Position numbers and translations under genes: made by a program. 64,000 nucleotides of DNA, from contig NZ_VDCZ01000012.1 of assembly GCF_006491645.1 (NCBI RefSeq), forward strand, positions 87,175 to 151,174, given 5' to 3'. This stretch comes from Flavobacterium profundi (GTDB lineage Bacteria; Bacteroidota; Bacteroidia; Flavobacteriales; Flavobacteriaceae). Under the pieces are notes generated by a model, which did no database searches, had not been told where the DNA came from, and saw only the letters and a program-made list of their open reading frames with translations. Below are positions 1 to 8,237 of this stretch, piece after piece. The stretch's first letter is position 1; each line of letters opens with the position of its first letter.

Positions 1-756
1 ATTAAAGCCTAAATAAGCAATACTAGATAAAGAAGTTTCTTCTAAAAAAGTATTTAAATTATCAATTATATACAAAGGAATTTTTGGTGCATAATGTTTG
101 GAAAACATACCTGGTGCAGCCGGTAAATTATTTGCATTATTTTTGATTTTAATTTGACCAACAACTTTTTCTATTGTTTCAACTGATAAAGCACCCAATC
201 GATACAAAACAGGCTCCTTATTTTCAAAACCAATTATAGTAGATTCAAGCCCTTTTTTACATTCACCACCATCTAAAATAAAAGGGATTTCACTCTCAAA
301 ATAACCTTTAACGTGATTGGCATTTGTTGGACTAACTCTATTAGAAGGATTAGCACTTGGAGCTGCAAGAGGAAAAGATAAGCAATTTAATAATTGTAAA
401 GTCATCTCATGTGCTGGAACACGAAGTGCAACAGTATCTTTATAGGCACTAATATAAGAAGGAATTTTTTCAGATTTAGGTAAAACTAAAGTTAAAGGTC
501 CTGGCCAAAATCTTTCTGCTAGTAATAAAGCTTTTTCTGATGCATCAAAAGTATATTGAGCCAATTCATCTTTAGACTTAATGTGAACTATTAAAGGATT
601 CGTTAAAGGCCTCTTTTTAATACTATAAATGGAACGTATAGCAGATTCATCATAAATATTCGCAGCTAACCCATAAACCGTTTCTGTAGGAATAGCTATA
701 ATTTTGCTTTGTTCTAGATACTTTTTAGCTTCAAGAATGTTGGTACTAATTTTCAT
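1..756 (-). CDS. sua5: L-threonylcarbamoyladenylate synthase, Sua5 long form (3' end beyond window)
   Basis: Makes threonylcarbamoyl-AMP from threonine, bicarbonate and ATP, the first step of the t6A37 modification of ANN-decoding tRNAs. The reading frame runs from an ATG at 756 to the window edge (252 codons visible). The YrdC domain shows PTETVYGL near residues 23-30, KKRP at 47-50 and a SANPS motif near 140. The last visible stretch contains PGMFSKHYAPKIP, the linker typical of long Sua5 proteins, so a C-terminal Sua5 domain probably continues outside. It lies 4 bp downstream of the DUF6671 gene and is likely co-transcribed with it. Family assignment is firm; full length is inferred. Confidence 0.93.
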   Translation of the reverse strand, partial: MKISTNILEAKKYLEQSKIIAIPTETVYGLAANIYDESAIRSIYSIKKRPLTNPLIVHIKSKDELAQYTFDASEKALLLAERFWPGPLTLVLPKSEKIPSYISAYKDTVALRVPAHEMTLQLLNCLSFPLAAPSANPSNRVSPTNANHVKGYFESEIPFILDGGECKKGLESTIIGFENKEPVLYRLGALSVETIEKVVGQIKIKNNANNLPAAPGMFSKHYAPKIPLYIIDNLNTFLEETSLSSIAYLGFN

Positions 757-760
757 ACTA

Positions 761-1597
761 TTAAGGATTACAATAATTACAGTACATAGGTACTTCTACT
801 TCTTTTTGATGAGGAAAAAAAGATTCTTTTTCAAAAGCACATTTTTTACATTTATAAACCCAGGATAATGTAGATTTCGTAGGTAAATTACAAGAAGAAC
901 AACGCAAACCAGGTTTTACAATCGCAATATCAAATCCAGGTGTTTTACAAGAAGGACAACAAGATTGTATTTTAGAAATTAATTGTTGAGTGGCTTTTTT
1001 GATTATTTGCATCCTGCTAGGATTCATATGAGCACGCATATCAGTTTCTACATGAACTTTTGAAAAATTATCTTTTAAATATTCAAATTGGTTTATTAAA
1101 TCTTTTTCTGACTGAATTCCTTTATAGATAAGTGTGGGCTTTTTCTCGGAAGATTTAAGAATTAAAGCATGTGTTGGAAAACAAGCTTTTTCAGCAAAAG
1201 CAAGTAATTCTTGCAAATTAGTAATTGTTTCGCCTCCAAAATTAGTAGCAGTAGACAACTCTTTAGCTACAATTTCTAAGTTGTTCTTTAAATCTAATAG
1301 CATAATAAACTCTTCATCAGCTGCTGAAAAAAACAAAGTAGGATGCATTCCAAAAGATCCTTCACTACCAAGAACTAAATCACATTGATGTAATTTTGCT
1401 GTTCTAATACATTTTTCTCTTAAAGTATCTAATGCAGTTGATGTTCTTTCTATTTCACCAGAAAAAGTACCTAAGGAATCAGTATTAAATAAAGTATTAG
1501 TGAAACAAGTTACTCCTATTTCTTTTTCTAAAATAGGAGCTATAACTTGTTCTTTTTTATGCTGAGTGGCAATAACTAATTTTCTTCCTTTAAACAT
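761..1597 (-). CDS. DUF6671 family protein with C-terminal zinc ribbons
   Basis: Function unknown. The N-terminus (ATQHKKEQVIAPILEKEIGV, residues 10-29) matches what I remember of the DUF6671 family. From about residue 213 to the end there are five Cys pairs (CC, CPSC-like, CSSC, CKKC, CNYC), which look like two zinc ribbons. No signal peptide or membrane segment is visible, so it should be cytoplasmic. The start ATG overlaps the end of the upstream 95-aa gene by 8 bp, and Sua5 follows after 4 bp, which suggests one transcript. The zinc ribbons would fit nucleic-acid or protein binding, but that is inference. Confidence 0.75.
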   Translation of the reverse strand: MFKGRKLVIATQHKKEQVIAPILEKEIGVTCFTNTLFNTDSLGTFSGEIERTSTALDTLREKCIRTAKLHQCDLVLGSEGSFGMHPTLFFSAADEEFIMLLDLKNNLEIVAKELSTATNFGGETITNLQELLAFAEKACFPTHALILKSSEKKPTLIYKGIQSEKDLINQFEYLKDNFSKVHVETDMRAHMNPSRMQIIKKATQQLISKIQSCCPSCKTPGFDIAIVKPGLRCSSCNLPTKSTLSWVYKCKKCAFEKESFFPHQKEVEVPMYCNYCNP

Positions 1598-1877
1598 GAT
1601 TCTGCATCACTTTAATACTAATTATACCATCTATTTGAACGGAATTACCTTCTTCAAATTGTTGATTCATAAATTGAATTACTTTTTCTCTAGCTTGATT
1701 GAGTTCTTCAATTCTATTTTCCGAATAGGTAATACTTCCAGCATTTCTTTCGCTAATACTAAATGCTTGTTGTTGATGGTATTTTATTTTACTATTCAAT
1801 AAACTGAAAAGCACTTCTTTAGCTTCTTCTAGATTAAATGTTCCTTTTACTAATTGGAATTCAATAGCTTCTTTCAT
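1590..1877 (-). CDS. hypothetical protein, 95 aa
   Basis: I do not recognise a family. The protein is small, soluble and charged, with a predicted helical middle (a Glu/Lys-rich stretch around residues 50-75) and beta-like ends. It has no signal peptide. It overlaps the start of the DUF6671 gene by 8 bp on the same strand, an arrangement typical of translational coupling, and this supports it being a real gene. It would be the first gene of the unit ending in Sua5. Confidence 0.6.
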   Translation of the reverse strand: MKEAIEFQLVKGTFNLEEAKEVLFSLLNSKIKYHQQQAFSISERNAGSITYSENRIEELNQAREKVIQFMNQQFEEGNSVQIDGIISIKVMQNHV

Positions 1878-2071
1878 TGTTTTGATTTTTTGGGATTGTT
1901 AGAAAAAATCATGATTATGTTTAAATTGTATAAAATCAATAAACTAATAATGAAATGTTCTTTAATGGTTTTTGTAACATTGGATTGGATGCCAACTATG
2001 GATACTGACAAGATTACCAAAGTCAAGATTATTATTTTATATTTCATATCATTTTTATAATTTGTATCGAT

Positions 2072-2109
2072 AACTACCCGACTATAAATTAGGAGTCGGG
2101 TAGTTTTAG
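2072..2109. terminator. hairpin terminator downstream of icd
   Basis: A 12-bp perfect stem (AACTACCCGACT paired with AGTCGGGTAGTT) with a 10-nt loop lies just past the icd stop codon. The T-rich tail is on the plus-strand side, so orientation is not clean, but position suggests it ends the icd transcript. Confidence 0.65.
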
Positions 2110-2111
2110 TT

Positions 2112-3548
2112 TTATTGACCTTGGCCTAAAGAATAAGCTTGTATACCATCAAACTCATACAAATTTTCTGTTTTAATAACATCTATCTTAGCTTCGTGTG
2201 CACGTGTTAAAAGTGTAAGAATTTGATTTTTAAACATCACTTTGCCCTTTGTCGGTTTAAATCTACATCTCCAATGATCTGTACAATAAGTTTCTTCAAA
2301 GCCATTGGGCCATACTTTGATACCTCTATTTGTTATCATTGTTAATTCTTTGTTTTCCGTATTAATTCCTTGCATAATTCTAGCAATTTCATTTGGATCA
2401 GTTCCATTCCAATGCACAAACAAATCAATTCCGACTAATACTTTTTCTTGTGGTGTTTTTTTAATGTATTTTGGGAGATGAAGTACAGCATCTTTTGCAT
2501 AGTTGACTGCTTTTAATTGTATAGGACGTTTGCCTAGATTTTCGATTACTGCTTGAGCAAATTCTTTTGTTCCTACCTTTTTTGTACTTACATTTTCGTT
2601 AAAGATGTCATAGGTGTGAATCCCATCTTCAATAGTTTTCAACCAAGCATTTTGAATTTTTTCAGCAATTTCGGTTTGTCCAATGTGCGACAACATCATG
2701 ATGGCACCTTGTAGAAGACCTGAAGGGTTTGCCATATTTTGACCTGCTCTTCTCGGTGCCGAACCATGAATTGCTTCAAACATAGCACATTCTTCGCCTA
2801 TATTTGCAGAACCTGCTAATCCTACAGAACCTGCTATCTGTGCCGCTACATCTGAAAGCACATCACCATACAAATTTAAAGTAACTATCACATCAAAAAC
2901 GTCAGGGGTATCAGCCATTTTTGCTGCACCTATATCAATAATCCAATGTTCATTTTCAATTTCAGGATATTCTAAAGCAATTTCATCAAATACTTTGTGA
3001 AATAAGCCGTCAGTTTGTTTCATAATATTGTCTTTAGTGAAGCAGGTAACCTTTTTTCTTCCATTTACTCGCGCATATTCGAATGCGTATCGAATAATTT
3101 TTTCACAACCTGGTCTGCTAATTAATTTCAAGCATTGTACTACTTCATCTGTTTGCTGGTGCTCAATTCCAGCATATAGATCTTCTTCATTTTCTCTTAC
3201 AATTACGATATCCATATGCGGATGTTTCGTTTCAACAAAAGGATGTAAGCTTGTGCAAGGTCTTACATTGGAATACAATCCTAAAAATTTACGAGTCGTT
3301 ACATTTAGACTTTTATAGCCACCACCTTGAGGAGTAGTTATTGGAGCTTTTAGAAAAATTTTATTTTTTCTAATGATATCCCAAGATTCATTGGCAATAC
3401 CTGAAGTATTTCCACTTAAGTATACTTTTTCGCCAATTTCGATTTCGTCAATTTCTAATTGAGCTCCTGCAGCTTTTAAAATGTTTAAGGTAGCATCCAT
3501 AATTTCTGGACCAATTCCGTCTCCTTTTGCAACTGTAATTCGTGTCAT
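2112..3548 (-). CDS. icd: NADP-dependent isocitrate dehydrogenase, Thermus-type (478 aa)
   Basis: Oxidatively decarboxylates isocitrate to 2-oxoglutarate in the TCA cycle. The beta-decarboxylating dehydrogenase core is complete: GDGIGPEI at residues 9-16, an RENEEDLYAG loop at 118-127, the metal-binding GDVLSD at 228-233 and EAIHGSAP at 258-265. After about residue 335 comes a C-terminal extension of roughly 140 residues, as in the Thermus thermophilus-type enzyme and unlike E. coli Icd. Cofactor preference for NADP is inferred from the family. It is transcribed divergently from a LysR-type regulator with 95 bp between the start codons, so it is a natural candidate target of that regulator. 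Confidence 0.9.
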   Translation of the reverse strand: MTRITVAKGDGIGPEIMDATLNILKAAGAQLEIDEIEIGEKVYLSGNTSGIANESWDIIRKNKIFLKAPITTPQGGGYKSLNVTTRKFLGLYSNVRPCTSLHPFVETKHPHMDIVIVRENEEDLYAGIEHQQTDEVVQCLKLISRPGCEKIIRYAFEYARVNGRKKVTCFTKDNIMKQTDGLFHKVFDEIALEYPEIENEHWIIDIGAAKMADTPDVFDVIVTLNLYGDVLSDVAAQIAGSVGLAGSANIGEECAMFEAIHGSAPRRAGQNMANPSGLLQGAIMMLSHIGQTEIAEKIQNAWLKTIEDGIHTYDIFNENVSTKKVGTKEFAQAVIENLGKRPIQLKAVNYAKDAVLHLPKYIKKTPQEKVLVGIDLFVHWNGTDPNEIARIMQGINTENKELTMITNRGIKVWPNGFEETYCTDHWRCRFKPTKGKVMFKNQILTLLTRAHEAKIDVIKTENLYEFDGIQAYSLGQGQ

Positions 3549-3597
3549 AATAAATTGTTTTTTTAAAATTAACAGGGCAAATGTCGAAACAAATAAT

Positions 3598-3615
3598 TAT
3601 AAATTTTTATTTATA
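3598..3615. promoter_or_regulatory. inverted repeat in icd/lysR divergent region, possible LysR operator
   Basis: TATAAAT, four T residues, then ATTTATA: a perfect 7-4-7 inverted repeat overlapping the -7 box of the LysR gene. LysR regulators often bind interrupted AT-rich palindromes in the shared promoter. The region is very AT-rich, so chance is a real alternative. Confidence 0.3.
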
Positions 3616-3619
3616 TTTG
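3612..3619 (+). promoter_or_regulatory. TAnnTTTG -7 promoter box of the LysR gene
   Basis: TATATTTG matches the Bacteroidota sigma-A -7 consensus and lies 24 bp upstream of the LysR start codon. No clear -33 TTG is seen. Confidence 0.45.
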
Positions 3620-3643
3620 TAATGTTTAATATAAAAAATATTT

Positions 3644-4570
3644 ATGAATTATACTTTACATCAGTTGCAAATATTCTTAAAAATTGTAGAAACAAAGAGT
3701 ATCACTAAAGCAGCTGAAGAATTGCATTTGACACAACCAGCGGTTTCTATTCAATTGCGTAATTTTCAGGATCAATTTGAAATTCCATTAACAGAAATTA
3801 TTGGAAGACAACTATACATAACTGATTTTGGGAATGAAATTGCTACTATTGCCAAAAGAATTAATAAGGAAATTCAAGAGATTTCATTTAAAACACTAGC
3901 TTATAAAGGGTATTTAACTGGTACATTAAAAATATCAGTAGTTTCGACAGGAAAATATATCATTCCTTACTTTTTATCTGATTTTTTAAAAAGACATCCT
4001 GGTATCGAATTGCAATTGGATGTTACTAATAAGTCTAAAGTTATTCAAAGTTTAGAAAATAATGAAGTAGATTTTGCATTGGTTTCCATTTTACCAGAAT
4101 CAATATCTGTCTTTAATGAAGAATTAATGCAGAATAAATTATTTTTAGTTGCCAATAAGGATTTTAGTATTCCACAAAAGGGGTTACAAATTAATGATTT
4201 GACAAAATATGCAATTATTTATAGAGAGAAAGGTTCGGGTACACGTTTTACCATGGAACGTTTTTTTGAAAAGCATAATATTATCATAAATAATACATTA
4301 GAATTAACTTCAAATGAAGCTGTCAAACAAGCTGTTATAGCAGGTTTAGGGTTGTCTATTATGCCGTTAATTGGTATAAAAAACGAGCTTCAAAAAGGAG
4401 ATTTACAAATTATTCCTTTAAAAAAATTGCCTTTAATGACTACTTGGAATCTAATTTGGCAATCTCAAAAATCGATATCACCTATTGCCAAAGAATATCT
4501 AAAATTCATAAAAGAAGAAAAACAAAAAATTATCCATGCAACTTTTAATTGGTATGAAGACTACAGCTAA
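3644..4570 (+). CDS. LysR family transcriptional regulator (308 aa)
   Basis: DNA-binding regulator of full family length. Residues 1-60 form the LysR winged helix-turn-helix (KSITKAAEELHLTQPAVS at 18-35), followed by a linker helix and a periplasmic-binding-protein-like effector domain from about residue 90 to 295. It is divergent from icd, the classical LysR arrangement, so control of icd or of itself is plausible. The effector and true regulon cannot be read from sequence. The 3' end abuts a convergent gene with no spacer. Confidence 0.9.
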   Translation: MNYTLHQLQIFLKIVETKSITKAAEELHLTQPAVSIQLRNFQDQFEIPLTEIIGRQLYITDFGNEIATIAKRINKEIQEISFKTLAYKGYLTGTLKISVVSTGKYIIPYFLSDFLKRHPGIELQLDVTNKSKVIQSLENNEVDFALVSILPESISVFNEELMQNKLFLVANKDFSIPQKGLQINDLTKYAIIYREKGSGTRFTMERFFEKHNIIINNTLELTSNEAVKQAVIAGLGLSIMPLIGIKNELQKGDLQIIPLKKLPLMTTWNLIWQSQKSISPIAKEYLKFIKEEKQKIIHATFNWYEDYS

Positions 4571-5098
4571 TTAGCGTAACCAAAAATGAAATTCACGTTC
4601 CATTTCTTGTTTGAAATGTTTTACAGAAGATTTAATTATAAAAAAGGGAATACCTATCATAAATGCAGCGTGTACAATAAGAAAAGGAATAGGTAAAAAT
4701 GCGAAATTAGTATCTTTAAAGGATATCACTAAAAGTATAGTAAAACCGAATAAATATGAAAATACGATAAATACAAAGAAAAATTTCATAAAAGGAGTGA
4801 TGCCATTTATTTCAATATCTAATTTGATATCGTTTATATTCTCTATTATTTTACCAGTTGCAATAGGGCTTTGTCTTCTATTATTGAAAAGTTGTTGTTT
4901 CTTTTGAATTTTAAAAGTTGAATTATCAAGGTTACCTTTGTATAATTTTGTACCGCCTGAAAAAGCTTCAAAAGGACTAAAAGACAAATTTGATGGTTCA
5001 ACATTTTCTTTAAACTTTTCAATAAATGTAGCTTTATTACAATTTAATTTCAAGCTTAAGGTATCAATAAGCATGTATTTTCTTAGAAATGAATCCAT
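4571..5098 (-). CDS. hypothetical membrane protein, 175 aa
   Basis: I do not recognise a named family. The N-terminal 100 residues look soluble, followed by two hydrophobic segments (about 107-128 and 134-156) and a charged C-terminal tail. This gives a two-TM inner-membrane topology with a cytoplasmic N-domain. Its stop codon abuts the LysR stop with no bases between, so the two transcripts converge. It lies 24 bp downstream of rimO on the same strand, but nothing ties it functionally to rimO. Confidence 0.6.
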   Translation of the reverse strand: MDSFLRKYMLIDTLSLKLNCNKATFIEKFKENVEPSNLSFSPFEAFSGGTKLYKGNLDNSTFKIQKKQQLFNNRRQSPIATGKIIENINDIKLDIEINGITPFMKFFFVFIVFSYLFGFTILLVISFKDTNFAFLPIPFLIVHAAFMIGIPFFIIKSSVKHFKQEMEREFHFWLR

Positions 5099-5122
5099 TA
5101 ATTTTATATTTTGTACAAATTA

Positions 5123-6451
5123 TTAATTGACGGGTTCTGCATACAAATCAAATTCTGTGGCATCCGTAATTTTTAATTGTACAAAATCGCCTGTTTTTAA
5201 ATAGTGCTTTGAAGCTTCAACTAATACTTCATTATCAACATCTGGACTATCAAATTCGGTTCTACCAATGAAATATTCACCTTCTTTTCTATCAATAACA
5301 CATTTGAAAACTTTACCAATTTTTTCTTGATTTAATTCCCAAGAAATTTGTGCTTGAATATCCATAATTTCCATAGCACGTTGTTGTTTTACCTCGTCTG
5401 GAACATCGTCAATTAGACTATAAGCATGTGTGTTTTCTTCATGAGAATAGGCAAAACAGCCTAAACGCTCAAATCGCATTTCGGTTACCCAATCTTTTAA
5501 AATTTGAAAATCTTCTTCCGTTTCACCAGGATAACCCACAATTAAGGTAGTACGAATTGCCATTTCTGGAACGGCTTTTCTAAAGTCTTTTAAAAGGTTG
5601 GTCGTTTTTTCGTAAGTAGTTCCTCTTCGCATTGATTTTAAAACACTATCCGAAATATGTTGTAGTGGAATATCAATATAATTACAAATTTTAGGCTCTT
5701 TCTTCATTAAATCTAAAACTTCCATTGGAAAACCTGTTGGGAAAGCATAATGCAAACGAATCCATTCGATACCTTCTACTTTTACTAAAGCTTCTAATAG
5801 TTCTGCTAAGTTTCTTTTTTTGTAAATATCTAAACCGTAATACGTTAGGTCCTGGGCAATTAAAATTAATTCCTTAACTCCATTTTTAGCTAATTTTTCC
5901 GCTTCAATAACTAATTTCTCAATTGGTGTAGAAATATGTTTTCCACGCATTAGAGGAATCGCACAAAAACTACAAGGGCGATCACAACCTTCTGATATCT
6001 TTAAATAAGCATAATTTTTTGGAGTAGTGGTTAAACGTTCTCCAATTAATTCATGTTTGTAATCAGCTCCTAATGCTTTCAATAAAAGGGGAAGTTCTGT
6101 AGTTCCAAAAAATTGGTCTACATTTGGAATTTCTTTTTCTAAATCAGGTCTATATCTTTCCGATAAACAGCCAGTAACAAATACTTTGTCTACTAAGCCT
6201 TGTTCTTTTTTGTCAGCATATTCTAAAATCGTATTTACAGATTCTTCTTTTGCATTGTCTATAAAACCACAAGTGTTAATTACAATGATATTGCCTTCGT
6301 CTTTTGTAGCTTCATGAGTCACTTCTTTGCCATTAGCTTTGAGTTGCCCCATTAAAACTTCACTATCATAGACGTTTTTTGAACATCCTAGTGTAATTAC
6401 ATTGATTTTATTTTTCTTTAACGATTTGGTTCTCATATACTTAAAATTCAT
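5123..6451 (-). CDS. rimO: ribosomal protein S12 methylthiotransferase RimO
   Basis: Radical-SAM enzyme that adds a methylthio group to Asp89 (E. coli numbering) of ribosomal protein S12. Domain order is UPF0004 (Cys23, Cys61, Cys95, ligands of the auxiliary Fe-S cluster), the radical-SAM core with CDRPCSFC at 156-163, and a C-terminal TRAM domain. Length is normal. Two start codons are possible: ATG at 6451 or ATG at 6436 (MRTKSLKK). The second gives a more usual N-terminus, so the first five residues are uncertain. Confidence 0.94.
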   Translation of the reverse strand: MNFKYMRTKSLKKNKINVITLGCSKNVYDSEVLMGQLKANGKEVTHEATKDEGNIIVINTCGFIDNAKEESVNTILEYADKKEQGLVDKVFVTGCLSERYRPDLEKEIPNVDQFFGTTELPLLLKALGADYKHELIGERLTTTPKNYAYLKISEGCDRPCSFCAIPLMRGKHISTPIEKLVIEAEKLAKNGVKELILIAQDLTYYGLDIYKKRNLAELLEALVKVEGIEWIRLHYAFPTGFPMEVLDLMKKEPKICNYIDIPLQHISDSVLKSMRRGTTYEKTTNLLKDFRKAVPEMAIRTTLIVGYPGETEEDFQILKDWVTEMRFERLGCFAYSHEENTHAYSLIDDVPDEVKQQRAMEIMDIQAQISWELNQEKIGKVFKCVIDRKEGEYFIGRTEFDSPDVDNEVLVEASKHYLKTGDFVQLKITDATEFDLYAEPVN

Positions 6452-6619
6452 CCAAAGATTTAGGGCGCAAAATTACATAAAATTATTCATTAGAAGCATT
6501 AGGCTTGTGAGTTTTTTAAAAGTTTGTTTTTTTTTGAAGCCAAAGTTTAAATCTTCTTTATCTTTTGTTTTGGTAGTTATATGTTTAAATCTGGTCATAC
6601 CAGAAAAGAATTGGTGAAT

Positions 6620-6648
6620 AAAAAAATCCTTCGGTTAAGAAGGATTTG
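6620..6648 (-). terminator. rho-independent terminator of the OmpP1/FadL gene
   Basis: On the minus strand AAATCCTTC, an 8-nt loop and GAAGGATTT are followed directly by a run of T, 26 bp past the stop codon of the gene at 6674. This is a textbook intrinsic terminator. Confidence 0.85.
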
Positions 6649-6673
6649 AATAAATACTCACTGCTTTATAATT

Positions 6674-8182
6674 TTAAAAATTAATAGAGTAGGTAAGTGT
6701 AACGTTATTTTGTAAGGCTCTAACTCTAGCTGTGTCAGTCATACCTGAAGAAATGAATCTTTGATTGTAATTTCTATAACTGTAGGAATAGGCTAAATCT
6801 AGTTTGCTATCTCCAAAGTTATAACCTAAACCACCTGAATAGCCTGTTAAATCACCCATAGTATAATCTACTTTATACGGACTCTGTTCAAAACGATATC
6901 CAGCTCTTAAACTAAATTCTTTAATTCGATATTCACCACCCATTCTTATCTCATAAGCTTCTGTTAAATTTTCGCTTAAGCTTTGATTAATACCAGTATA
7001 ATCACTAACGGGTTTGAATTGTGTGCTTGAATAATCTTTTCTAGAGACATCAACACTGAATAAACCTTTTTTATCAAAAATATAAGCACCACTTACTGTC
7101 CATTTGGATGGAGTAGTTAGTTTATAAGGTGCGTATTCAATAGTAATGTTAGGATTGGTTACTTTGCCTATAAAATCATTATCGTTTGGAGCTTCAGTTC
7201 TTTCAGTATATAAGTTTTGAGATAGTTGGTCAGTTAATCTATGCCAAGTAGGAGTTTCATAAGTTAAACCTATTCTAAAAGCTTCCGTAATTTTTGCAAT
7301 AGCTCCAAAATTCATTGAAAATCCATTTCCAAATGTGTATTGTTCGTTATTAAACTCAATGTAGCTTACACTAGCACCTGTTGGATATAATCCATTATTT
7401 GTCTCAATTAATTGATAGGTATTAACATAGTCGGTAAAATGAAAATTCAAATTCATTCCAAAGTAAACCTTGTCTTGATAGGAGGTTGCAAAATTTGCTG
7501 TAAACTTACCATTGTATCCTGTAGCTTTAGAATACCTTGATTGTTGATAAGTGGTGTTATTAGGAACGTTACTATAGTAAATATTATTAGTTGAATCGTA
7601 TTCAACAATGTAGGAATTGTATCCTAACCAAGCCTGTTGGTCAATAAAAGATAAAGATTCAAAAGGACTGTTAGCACTATCTACATTGAAAACACCTTCA
7701 TTTCCTATTCCATTAGCAAAACGTAAAAAATATTGATCAATTGAGTTGGTGCTATTTCCAAAAAAATAATTTGTATTGTCAAAATTTTTCGAATTTTCAT
7801 AATTTAGACCAATGGAAATCTTTCTCCAATTATTTGTTTCGTTATTATCGACAAATACAAAAACAGCTCCTAATTGATTCAAGTCTAGGGTGCTGTTATT
7901 CTGTGTTCGACTTGTTCCATAATAATTGGATTTATTGTTAGTATTGAAACTACTAGCTGTTACAGTTGCCATGTTATGATTGAAAATGGCAGTACCTGCA
8001 GGGTTTACATTAATAGAAGATAAATCTCCGCCTAAAGCACCAAATGCGCCACTCATAGCTCTAAATCGTGCTGTTCCTGTTAAGTCTTCAGTGGCATAAC
8101 GTAAAGCGTCTTGAGTGGTTATTTCTTGACTAATTCCATTAATAAAAGTCAATACTAAGGGGATTATATAAAATTTTTTCAT
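6674..8182 (-). CDS. OmpP1/FadL family outer-membrane transporter (502 aa)
   Basis: Predicted outer-membrane beta-barrel. A signal peptide (residues 1-18, ending NGISQ) is followed by a conserved N-terminal segment with SGAFGALGGDLSSINVNPAG (residues 44-63), the hallmark of the FadL/OmpP1 family. Alternating amphipathic strands rich in Tyr/Asn continue to a C-terminal strand ending in Phe. FadL homologues import hydrophobic compounds such as fatty acids; the substrate here is unknown. It sits 55 bp from a lipoprotein gene on the same strand. The membership is solid, the substrate is not. Confidence 0.85.
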   Translation of the reverse strand: MKKFYIIPLVLTFINGISQEITTQDALRYATEDLTGTARFRAMSGAFGALGGDLSSINVNPAGTAIFNHNMATVTASSFNTNNKSNYYGTSRTQNNSTLDLNQLGAVFVFVDNNETNNWRKISIGLNYENSKNFDNTNYFFGNSTNSIDQYFLRFANGIGNEGVFNVDSANSPFESLSFIDQQAWLGYNSYIVEYDSTNNIYYSNVPNNTTYQQSRYSKATGYNGKFTANFATSYQDKVYFGMNLNFHFTDYVNTYQLIETNNGLYPTGASVSYIEFNNEQYTFGNGFSMNFGAIAKITEAFRIGLTYETPTWHRLTDQLSQNLYTERTEAPNDNDFIGKVTNPNITIEYAPYKLTTPSKWTVSGAYIFDKKGLFSVDVSRKDYSSTQFKPVSDYTGINQSLSENLTEAYEIRMGGEYRIKEFSLRAGYRFEQSPYKVDYTMGDLTGYSGGLGYNFGDSKLDLAYSYSYRNYNQRFISSGMTDTARVRALQNNVTLTYSINF

Positions 8183-8237
8183 AGCAATTCTATTCTAAAT
8201 ATATAGATTTAATTTGTCTTTTTAAATTGGATTTAGA

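Noticed and set aside
1854..2060. Plus-strand 68-aa open frame between the 95-aa gene and icd
   Set aside because: No promoter, low-complexity Ile/Phe/Lys content and partial overlap with the 95-aa gene; looks like AT-rich noise.
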